This document shows, piece after piece, positions 1 through 5,540 of a stretch of 5,540 nt of DNA; the first letter of the stretch is position 1, and each line of letters begins with the position of its first letter. Source of the stretch: Planctomycetota bacterium (GTDB taxonomy: Bacteria > Planctomycetota > Planctomycetia > Planctomycetales > Planctomycetaceae); assembly GCA_029977045.1 (NCBI GenBank), contig JAPOLP010000435.1, positions 1-5,540 of the forward strand, in the 5' to 3' direction. The notes beneath the pieces were generated by a model. It did not search any database. It saw only the letters and a list, made by a program, of their open reading frames with translations, and was not told where the DNA came from. The position numbers and the translations under genes are program-made.

Positions 1-420
1 ATCCACCACGTCTTTCGTTCTATACTTGAAGGTCGGGTGCCTCTCGTACGTAACTGTGGCGACTTGATCTAAAAACTCCTGAGGAGCGTCCAACCAAACA
101 CGAACTCGCCATTTGCCCGGCTCAGCGGGCTCTGCAGTATGTGTGAGCTGCACACTCTTTGGGTCGACATCCAAGGAATGTTGTTCCTGGTCAGTTTGAA
201 CTTCTTTCGTGTTGGAGAGATCGGCAAGTTCAGCCTTTACCGCTTCGAGCTCATCAAATTCCCAGCCACCTGGTGCTTTTCGCAAGCGACGCAGCAACTC
301 TGGCAATCCTGAACTGATTTGCTCACGAAATACGAAGGCTACAACAAGAGACACAACCGGCCAGGTGGTTACTGCTTCAAGAAGTCGAAGAATTGCGTCG
401 ACTGTTTCTTTGCTCGTCAT
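1..420 (-). CDS. Partial membrane-anchored pYEATS-domain protein (N-terminal 140 residues)
   Basis: This ORF is open through the window edge, so only its N-terminus is visible. It begins with ATG at 420, and an in-frame TAA at 448-450 lies just upstream. No other Met codon occurs in the 140 residues, and there is no good Shine-Dalgarno site. Residues about 16-33 (core WPVVSLVVAFVF) form a short hydrophobic stretch, probably one membrane anchor. An amphipathic basic stretch follows (ELLRRLRK, 41-48), then a charged linker (about 53-100). From W104 the sequence WRVRVWLDAPQEFLDQVATV, followed by TYERHPTF, matches the start of a YEATS fold: an aromatic beta strand, a 'P.E.LD.V..V.Y' segment and the HPTF motif (H128-F131). 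YEATS domains are acyl-lysine readers in eukaryotes; the prokaryotic version (pYEATS) has been predicted in signalling and conflict systems. The ligand, the rest of the protein and the membrane topology are unknown. GC is about 50% by hand count, lower than its neighbour. Confidence 0.75.
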   Translation of the reverse strand, partial: MTSKETVDAILRLLEAVTTWPVVSLVVAFVFREQISSGLPELLRRLRKAPGGWEFDELEAVKAELADLSNTKEVQTDQEQHSLDVDPKSVQLTHTAEPAEPGKWRVRVWLDAPQEFLDQVATVTYERHPTFKYRTKDVVD

Positions 421-451
421 CTCACAAAAGATCGACAGTGCGTCGCCTTAA

Positions 452-3400
452 TCAGGAATGCGTCTCATTGGCAGCGCCACGTTGCTGCCGGAACTGAGGG
501 CTCTTCACCACCGTTTCAAACAGGACCGAGAACCGGTACTCGTTCTCTTCGAGGGCCGTTTCCATCTCCTGCAGTATAGGTTGATCGGACAGGATGACCG
601 ATCGCCCCAGTGCGTATCCGAGAAACTTCCGGCACAGGGTCTGAATGAAGTCCCGGCGGCGGTGCGTTTCAACATAATCGATCAGGCCCGAAACTCCGCG
701 CGCAGATTCTCCGTTGGGCAGATCGCCGAGATCGTCAACCGGGCGTCCGGCGAGGTCCTTCGTGCGAGCCCGGCCGATTGCGTCGAAGCCTTCGAGGGCC
801 AGGCCGAGGCCGTCGAAGTGGACATGGCACATCGCACAACGCGGATTCGCGGCGTGCTCGATGAGCAGTTCTCGCAGCGGTTTGGTGGCTTCGGTCTCGC
901 TCTTCGGGAGTTCCGGAACGTCAGCGGGTGGCGGCGGGAAGTGCTGGCCGAGCAGGTGATGCACGGTCCAGAAGCCGCGTTTGACCGGACTTGTCCGCTC
1001 GCCCGCCGAGTTCGCTGTGAGGACGACTCCCATCCCGAACAGTCCGCCGCGGCCAGACGTCCGCAGGCCGTCGACGCGGTGCCAGAGTGACTCGGGAGAC
1101 GCCGCCGGATGCCGACGATGGGCGGCGTTCCAGCGATCTGACTCAGCTCGGTAGTTGTCGGCGATTGCGCCGCCGTAGTGCTTTGCCAGGACGCCGTTGA
1201 CGAAGGTCGCGTCTGAGGTCAGCAGTTCCGTGACTGGCCGGTCTTCCTGGATGAGGAACGTCGCCAGTCGCTGCGGCTCTTCAAACATCGCCTGACGAAG
1301 TTCGTCGGTGTAGCCAGGAAACGTGTCCGGGTTGATCGGGTCCTTCGCCAGGTAATCGCGGTACCGCAGCCACTGGCCGAGGAACTCGCGACCGAACGCC
1401 GCAACGCGATCGTCTTTCAGTATCCGTCGAGTTTGAGCAAGCAGCGCCGCTTCGTCCTGCAGACTGTCGTTTTGAGCGGCGGCCAGCAGTTCGTCATCTG
1501 GCAGCGATGACCACAGGAAGTAGCTCAGCCGCGACGCCAGCGCGTTGCTCGACAGCGGCTGCACTCCGGGCTGCGAGGCAACTTCGGCGTACCGGTAGCT
1601 GAAATCAGGCGACATCAGGATTCCCGTCAGTACTCCGCGCAGTGAGGCCTCGACGCTCTGTCCCTGCTTCTTCAGAGCCTGATACAGCGAGTGCAGCGAC
1701 TCGGTGTCGCGCGACGTCAGCTCGCGGTGAAACGCGCGGCGGGCGAACTGTTCGATGTCCCGCAGTCCGTGCTGCTCGGCAACGAGCGTCAGCTCCTGCT
1801 GCGTCCGCAGTCCCGCCCGGACCGCCTCAAAGAAACCGTGAATCATGTCGAAACGGTCGCTGGGCGCTTCCGGCGTCAACGAATCCTCGACGAGCTTCAC
1901 GCCCATCTTGTCGAGATAGACCTTCTCGAACTTCGTGAGCAGTTCATCGTCGACAAGTTTCGGATCCTCGGACCGCAGAAAGTCGAACCGCTTGTCGTGC
2001 AGCACATGCCGCTCGGCCCGCTCGAACCAGACAAAGCCGCGCAGCAGCGTCTCGGTGTGCTGCGTCACGAAGTCGAGTTCCAGCCAGAGCCGGTCGAGTT
2101 CCTCGATCTGCTGGTCGTCGAGCACCTTCTGCACGAGCGGCTGATCGTCGCGGAAGAAGCCCTCGACCAGATGGAACCCCGCCGCCAGTCCGCGTTCCCG
2201 GTCGACATAAAAGAAGCGATTCGGGAACGTCTCACAGAATTGCTCCGCCGAAGCGGCCATGCCGCGAACCAGCTCGCTGTCGCGGTTGAACAGCAGCTCG
2301 GCGTTGCCGCTGGGAACTCCGTTGATCGGAGCGTCCGGAGTTCTTCCCGTTGCTGACTGAACCAGCACCGCGCCCTCGCGAGCGTGTTCCGGATCGAGTT
2401 CGCAGTCGAACAACAGATGCTTGTCGTTCACCGCCGCCAGTAGTTCCGCATTGAACGGCAGCTCGATCAGCGCCGGAGCTTCGACCGCGAACGACTCGGC
2501 ATCAATCTCGTGCCCCAGCGGGTGCTTTCCAAACGTAAGCTGTTTCGCAAGTTCCGGTGCGTGCTGTTCGAGAATCGACTTCAGCGAGACAACTTCGTGC
2601 TGAGTCGTCTCGTTCTCGTTGTTTGGGAATCGGTCCGCCTTGCTGAAGACAGCTCGCCTGACGATGACAAAGTTCCCGCGAGCGCCTTCAAACGCCGGAT
2701 CGATTCGCAACGCGACCGTCGTTGTCTGCTGAGGGGCGTTCTCGCGAGTCTTTCGCAGTCGATCAAACCGGACAAGCTGTCGCGTCTGAAATCGTGCCGG
2801 ATTGAACTGATCACGTGCCGCAGCGACATTGGCTCGAAACACCAGATGCTGAATCGGCCAGTTTCCGGCGCTGGATCGAATGACCTGCTCTTCTGCCGGA
2901 GCAATCTGCCGTCGCGTGAAGTCGATCAACCGCTCCAGCGTGCCAAGTTCTCCGGGCACGCCGTCATTCGACGTTGGCTGCGGCAGAGCATTCCACTGCT
3001 CGCCGATCTGCCGGACGTATCCGGTTCCGCTCGCTGCTCGATTCAGAAACTCGACGATGCGTGCGAGATACTTCGGACTCAGCTCGCTGCGCCGAGCCCA
3101 GTCGTCGAGCGAGGCACCGCGATCAGAATCGGCGCGATGCCGAAACCGCCAGGCGGCTTCGAGGTACTCGCGGACCGACACATCATGCTGCTCGTAAAAG
3201 CCGATGATCGCCTGCTCGCCGAGCTTCTTGCGTTCGTTGTATGAGGTCACCGGAAACGGCGCGAACTCGATGCCGTGCGGCTTCAGCACGAGATGATTTG
3301 CGACGTCCTGAGCGGCTCCCAGGTACTTCCGCAGCAGACTCGGCGACATGCCGAGAGCCTCGCCCGTATTGTCGAACCCCTCGCCACCCGCCGGATCTGC

Positions 3401-3856
3401 GGGGAAGTCCCGAGTCGGTCGAATGTCGACGCCCGTCAGATCGCGAACCGACAGGTCGTACTCGGTATTCGACAGCCGCCTCGGTAGCACGATGCCCGGA
3501 TCGCCCGCGTTCTTGAGAGCCTCGTCGAGCAGCAGCTTGCGGATCGTTTCAACAACCAGGTTCCGTTCTTCGATCGTCGGCTGCAGTTCTTCGTCTTCTG
3601 GCGGCATCGCCCCGTCACGAACGAACTCAGCAATACTCGTCCAGCGGCGGAAGTGAGCCGTGACGTCGGCAGTCTTCTGATACCGGGTCAGATCAAGCTC
3701 ACCGCGAGCATCCTTGCTGTTGTGACACTTCACACAGTACTTCTGCGAAAACGGTACAACGCGTTTGAGATACTCGTCGGCAATGAGCTGTTCTGCGGGA
3801 AGGCAGGCAGACCCACAGAAGATCGCAAGCAGCGACAACGCGAGGGGGCGATTCAT
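452..3856 (-). CDS. Secreted planctomycete cytochrome c-like DUF1592/DUF1588 protein, two CxxCH motifs
   Basis: This is a 1134-residue protein. I chose ATG 3856 because it starts a signal peptide (MNRPLALSLLAIFCGSAC) and has GAGG seven bases upstream. An ATG at 3988 in the same frame would add 44 residues read through a palindromic repeat and would hide the signal. Visible segments are: a planctomycete cytochrome c domain at about 35-110 with C41-V-K-C44-H45; DUF1587 at about 125-185 (RRLSNTEYDLSVRDLTGVD); a long middle region at about 200-690 that I cannot assign to a named domain; DUF1595 at about 695-757; DUF1592 at about 765-895; DUF1588 at about 930-1035 (NSAGERTSPVKRG, PPPPADVPELP) with a second haem motif C1007-A-M-C1010-H1011; and DUF1585 at about 1055-1125 (LCRKFLGYALGR). 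It is probably a periplasmic or otherwise exported redox protein. The family's substrate is not established; a role in polysaccharide breakdown is often suggested. A DUF1552 partner gene, common beside this family, is not visible here. Confidence 0.93.
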   Translation of the reverse strand: MNRPLALSLLAIFCGSACLPAEQLIADEYLKRVVPFSQKYCVKCHNSKDARGELDLTRYQKTADVTAHFRRWTSIAEFVRDGAMPPEDEELQPTIEERNLVVETIRKLLLDEALKNAGDPGIVLPRRLSNTEYDLSVRDLTGVDIRPTRDFPADPAGGEGFDNTGEALGMSPSLLRKYLGAAQDVANHLVLKPHGIEFAPFPVTSYNERKKLGEQAIIGFYEQHDVSVREYLEAAWRFRHRADSDRGASLDDWARRSELSPKYLARIVEFLNRAASGTGYVRQIGEQWNALPQPTSNDGVPGELGTLERLIDFTRRQIAPAEEQVIRSSAGNWPIQHLVFRANVAAARDQFNPARFQTRQLVRFDRLRKTRENAPQQTTTVALRIDPAFEGARGNFVIVRRAVFSKADRFPNNENETTQHEVVSLKSILEQHAPELAKQLTFGKHPLGHEIDAESFAVEAPALIELPFNAELLAAVNDKHLLFDCELDPEHAREGAVLVQSATGRTPDAPINGVPSGNAELLFNRDSELVRGMAASAEQFCETFPNRFFYVDRERGLAAGFHLVEGFFRDDQPLVQKVLDDQQIEELDRLWLELDFVTQHTETLLRGFVWFERAERHVLHDKRFDFLRSEDPKLVDDELLTKFEKVYLDKMGVKLVEDSLTPEAPSDRFDMIHGFFEAVRAGLRTQQELTLVAEQHGLRDIEQFARRAFHRELTSRDTESLHSLYQALKKQGQSVEASLRGVLTGILMSPDFSYRYAEVASQPGVQPLSSNALASRLSYFLWSSLPDDELLAAAQNDSLQDEAALLAQTRRILKDDRVAAFGREFLGQWLRYRDYLAKDPINPDTFPGYTDELRQAMFEEPQRLATFLIQEDRPVTELLTSDATFVNGVLAKHYGGAIADNYRAESDRWNAAHRRHPAASPESLWHRVDGLRTSGRGGLFGMGVVLTANSAGERTSPVKRGFWTVHHLLGQHFPPPPADVPELPKSETEATKPLRELLIEHAANPRCAMCHVHFDGLGLALEGFDAIGRARTKDLAGRPVDDLGDLPNGESARGVSGLIDYVETHRRRDFIQTLCRKFLGYALGRSVILSDQPILQEMETALEENEYRFSVLFETVVKSPQFRQQRGAANETHS

Positions 3857-3863
3857 CGACAGG

Positions 3864-3867
3864 CCTC
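3864..3867 (-). promoter_or_regulatory. Ribosome binding site of the cytochrome/DUF1592 gene
   Basis: GAGG on the minus strand sits seven bases before ATG 3856. It is short, but together with the signal peptide it favours this start over the in-frame ATG at 3988. Confidence 0.45.
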
Positions 3868-3900
3868 GACGGTGGGGAAGTGTGGCAGGAGACTTGTAGG

Positions 3901-3969
3901 CCGGACCAAGCTCTGCGCCGTTCCGGCAGTTTGACGCTGCAAGCCGGAACGGCGCAGAGCTTGGTCCGG
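3901..3969. repeat. Perfect 27-bp inverted repeat with 15-nt loop (REP/MITE-like or terminator-like hairpin)
   Basis: The left arm 3901-3927 (begins CCGGACCAAGCTCTG, ends GTTCCGGC) is the exact reverse complement of the right arm 3943-3969. The spacer 3928-3942 is unpaired, apart from a possible TTG/CAA extension at its inner edge. The bases flanking the arms do not pair. The element begins 11 bases after the isomerase stop codon and lies upstream of the cytochrome start. It has no T-run on either side, so it does not look like a standard Rho-independent terminator. The perfect arms suggest a recently placed dispersed palindrome, but only one copy is visible here. It could still stabilise the isomerase mRNA 3' end or reduce read-through into the cytochrome gene. 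Confidence 0.9.
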
Positions 3970-3980
3970 GCGACGGCTTG

Positions 3981-4901
3981 TCAACCAACGATGAAGTTTC
4001 GCAGGAACGTGTGGCTCTGGACGAGGGACGCCTGGCGGTTTTCGAGTGAGCCTTCGTAGGCGCGGTCTTCGACTTCGACGCAGACCGGGCCGGTGTAGCC
4101 GGTGTCGGTCAGGACTGAGCAGAACTGGCCCCAGTCGACGGCGCCCATGCCGGGCAGCTTGGGCGTGTGGTACTCGGCGGGGTGAGCCATGATGCCGACC
4201 TGGTCGAGCCTGTGCCGGTCGATGCGGACGTCCTTCGCGTGAACGTGGAACAGCTTGTCGGCGAAGTTCCGCATCGGAGCCAGGTAGTCCATGTGCTGCC
4301 AGATCATGTGCGACGGATCGTAGTTCAGGCCGAAGCTGTCGCTGGGAATGTCGCTGAACATGCGGGTCCAGATCGCCGGCGTCGTCGCGAGATTTTTACC
4401 GCCCGGCCACTCGTCCGCCGTGAAGCTCATCGGGCAGTTCTCGATGCCGACCTTCACTCCGTGATCTTCCGCGTGCTTGATCAGCGGCTTCCAGACGTCG
4501 AGGAACCGCGGCCAGTTGTCATCAACCGACAACTTCCAGTCGCGTCCGACGAACGTGTTCATCCGATTGATGCCCAGCAGTGCTGAGGCCTCAATCACCT
4601 TGCGGATGTGAGTGATTGCCGTTTCTGACTCTTCGGCATTCGGCGAGAGCGGATTCGGGTAGTAACCCAGCCCGCTGATCGAAACGCCCGAGTTCTCGAC
4701 GACAGCCCGGACATCATCTGCCTCAGCTGCCGAGAAATCGGACACGTCGATATGCGTAATCCCCGAGTACCGCCGCTCGGCCTTGCTGACCGGCCAGCAG
4801 CAGACTTCAACGCAGGAGTACCCGGTCTGGCCAGCGAACTTCATCACGTCCGCGAAGTCGACGTCGGGAAGAATCGCACTGACAAAACCGAGCTGCATCA
4901 T
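3981..4901 (-). CDS. Sugar phosphate isomerase/epimerase (xylose isomerase-like TIM barrel)
   Basis: This is a complete 306-residue protein, a normal length for the AP-endonuclease-2 / xylose isomerase-like TIM-barrel family, with no signal peptide, so probably cytoplasmic. Strand-end residues fit the family's divalent-metal and substrate site: E154 in VGIENCPMSF, D195 and H198 in LNYDPSHMIWQ, H219/H221 and D224 in FHVHAKDVRID, and E276 in GPVCVEVEDRAYEG. The GMGAVDW segment (251-257) is also typical. Members isomerise or epimerise sugars or related polyols; the exact substrate cannot be read from the sequence. The ORF starts with two Met codons; the first (4901) is preferred because GGAG lies eight bases before it. 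It is followed by a large hairpin and then by the co-oriented cytochrome/DUF1592 gene 124 bases away, so the two may be only partly co-transcribed. A DNA endonuclease role is unlikely given the closer resemblance to sugar isomerases. Confidence 0.9.
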   Translation of the reverse strand: MMQLGFVSAILPDVDFADVMKFAGQTGYSCVEVCCWPVSKAERRYSGITHIDVSDFSAAEADDVRAVVENSGVSISGLGYYPNPLSPNAEESETAITHIRKVIEASALLGINRMNTFVGRDWKLSVDDNWPRFLDVWKPLIKHAEDHGVKVGIENCPMSFTADEWPGGKNLATTPAIWTRMFSDIPSDSFGLNYDPSHMIWQHMDYLAPMRNFADKLFHVHAKDVRIDRHRLDQVGIMAHPAEYHTPKLPGMGAVDWGQFCSVLTDTGYTGPVCVEVEDRAYEGSLENRQASLVQSHTFLRNFIVG

Positions 4902-4909
4902 CGTGGTGT

Positions 4910-4913
4910 CTCC
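4910..4913 (-). promoter_or_regulatory. Ribosome binding site of the isomerase gene
   Basis: GGAG on the minus strand, within GGAGAC, ends eight bases before ATG 4901. The spacing favours the first of the two adjacent Met codons as the start. Confidence 0.65.
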
Positions 4914-5004
4914 AGAAATCGACCTTCTTCGTCCTTACAGAGATGCAGTTCAGCTTCTCCCCGAGACATCTGCAAGTCGACCCGCCTGTCGCGGGAGGGA
5001 ACTC

Positions 5005-5402
5005 TTATTGTTCGCCAGGCCGGGCTGTCGTCGGCCTGGGCTTTGCTGCAGCAAGCGCCAGTTCGGAGAACGGCAGGCTGCGTTCTCTGACGTTCGTCAT
5101 CGATTTCAGCGTCGCGTATGCGTCTTCCAGGTAGCCCAATCGAATCTGGGTACGACAGACCCGCTGGTGGTATTCCAGTGAATCCGTTCGGTTCGAGATC
5201 TCCAGCGCATGCTGGAGTGCCTCGCGTGCTTTCGTCTCGTCATTCGCCACCGCAAACGTTTCCGCCAGCTTTGTCCACATCGCGGTTGCGTTGTTTGGTT
5301 CACGTTCGGCGCGGCACAGGCTAGCAATGGTTGTGAGCCGGTCGCTGGCGGCGATCTCACCTTGCCGCAGTTCAACGCTGGCAATGCTGCACAGTGCGGA
5401 AC
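5005..5402 (-). pseudogene. 3' remnant of a TPR-like repeat protein gene cut by an IS end
   Basis: About 132 residues are left, ending in TAA at 5005-5007. The reading frame continues into the adjacent IS end, and the only available start there is a GTG (5416-5418) overlapping the transposase stop codon, so the true N-terminus has probably been lost. Counted from that GTG, residues 46-77 (AMWTKLAETFAVANDETKAR, then EALQHALEI) and 84-115 (RVCRTQIRLGYLEDAYATLK) are helical-hairpin repeats with the A/L/G spacing of tetratricopeptide-like units. Such repeats serve protein-protein contacts, and TPR-like proteins of this style are frequent in planctomycetes. The C-terminus is short and low in complexity (AAAKPRPTTARPGEQ). 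The next gene begins 103 bases downstream. A short intact gene using the GTG cannot be excluded but would take its first residues from the IS. Confidence 0.6.
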
Positions 5403-5540
5403 CAGGGCCAGCGCACACTAAGTTGTTTGCGCGAAGAGGATTTCGGCGAGGAAGGCGGGGTTCCAGCCGGCCATGCGGCGTTTCATCACGAGACTGTGCT
5501 TTTGGCTCGGGTGCTGCTTGAGCAGTCCCAGCGTGAAGCG
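5403..5540 (-). mobile_element. Right end of an ISAs1-family insertion sequence (partial)
   Basis: The plus strand at 5403-5407 reads CAGGG, the terminal signature of ISAs1-family elements, facing into a transposase C-terminus whose stop lies 15 bases inside this end. The sequence from 5403 inward (CAGGGCCAGCGCACACTAAG) is the candidate right terminal inverted repeat. The left end lies outside the window, so neither the matching repeat nor the target duplication can be confirmed. A duplication of 8 or 10 bp, as expected for the family, would be TGCGGAAC (5395-5402) or AGTGCGGAAC (5393-5402). Confidence 0.75.
5418..5540 (-). CDS. ISAs1-family transposase, C-terminal 40 residues (partial)
   Basis: The minus-strand frame starting at the window edge reads RFTLGLLKQHPSQKHSLVMK, then RRMAGWNPAFLAEILFAQTT, and stops at TAG (5418-5420). 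This matches the C-terminal tail of ISAs1-type DDE transposases, with the pattern R..L.LL, then S...KR..AGW...FL..L. The catalytic DDE residues lie upstream, outside the window, so activity cannot be judged. The frame is undamaged in the visible part. It points toward the TPR-like remnant, which starts right after the IS end. Confidence 0.8.
   Translation of the reverse strand, partial: RFTLGLLKQHPSQKHSLVMKRRMAGWNPAFLAEILFAQTT

Noticed and set aside
209..579. Two short plus-strand ORFs (209-451 and 319-579) near the left end
   Set aside because: Their products are Ser/Arg-rich or mixed without motifs, while the opposite strand encodes a coherent pYEATS-type protein in 1-420.
458..1090. Plus-strand ORF of 210 codons opposite the 3' part of the cytochrome gene
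   Set aside because: It is antisense to a clearly coding, domain-rich frame, its product is Arg/Ala/Val-rich with no recognisable motif, and such shadows are expected in GC-rich genes.
1691..3244. Two long plus-strand ORFs (221 and 244 codons) antisense to the cytochrome gene
   Set aside because: Both mirror the codon structure of the minus-strand gene and show no family signature, signal peptide or credible ribosome binding site.
3856..3920. Possible lipoprotein signal at the cytochrome N-terminus (FCGSAC)
   Set aside because: Neither Cys is preceded by a proper lipobox; the residue three before the second Cys is Gly, so an ordinary signal peptide is more likely.
4167..4586. Plus-strand ORF of 139 codons opposite the isomerase gene
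   Set aside because: It is the complement of conserved isomerase metal-site codons, and its composition (Val/Asp/Arg) is typical of a shadow frame.
4981..4995. Small hairpin CCCGC-ctgtc-GCGGG just after the TPR remnant
   Set aside because: The stem is only 5 bp with no following T-run, so it is too weak to call a terminator.
4902..5004. Possible promoter for the isomerase (TTGCAG, 17-base spacer, TGAACT on the minus strand)
   Set aside because: The -10 box matches only three of six consensus positions, and planctomycete promoter rules are too uncertain to support the call.

Overview
The window most likely comes from a planctomycete. The main evidence is a large secreted protein with the domain order of the planctomycete cytochrome-c / DUF1587-DUF1595-DUF1592-DUF1588-DUF1585 family, followed by a type of sugar phosphate isomerase/epimerase common in the same phylum. 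Most of the window is GC-rich (62-65% in two 60-base lines counted by hand inside the cytochrome gene). Every gene I can support is on the minus strand, so the biological reading order runs from position 5540 down to 1.

Layout in reading order. (1) 5403-5540: the right end of an ISAs1-type insertion sequence, with the last 40 codons of its transposase and a terminal CAGGG. (2) 5005-5402: the 3' remainder of a TPR-like gene whose 5' part is missing and is replaced by the IS end. (3) 3981-4901: a complete 306-residue xylose-isomerase-like TIM-barrel protein with a good ribosome binding site. (4) 3901-3969: a perfect 27-bp inverted repeat with a 15-nt loop, filling much of the gap before the next gene. 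(5) 452-3856: a 1134-residue exported cytochrome/DUF1592 protein with two CxxCH haem-binding motifs. (6) 1-420: after a 31-bp gap, an ORF open at the window edge that encodes a probable membrane anchor, a charged linker and the start of a YEATS-like (pYEATS) domain. Its GC content is near 50%.

Genes 3 and 5 look like ordinary planctomycete genes; their co-orientation could mean linked roles in carbohydrate turnover, but that is inference. The two ends of the window look like accessory DNA: an IS that has broken a gene on one side, and a compositionally distinct pYEATS gene on the other. The pYEATS ORF is the best candidate for an underdescribed system, but the window cuts it off before its partners or effector domains. 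No tRNA, rRNA, CRISPR array or convincing plus-strand gene was seen.
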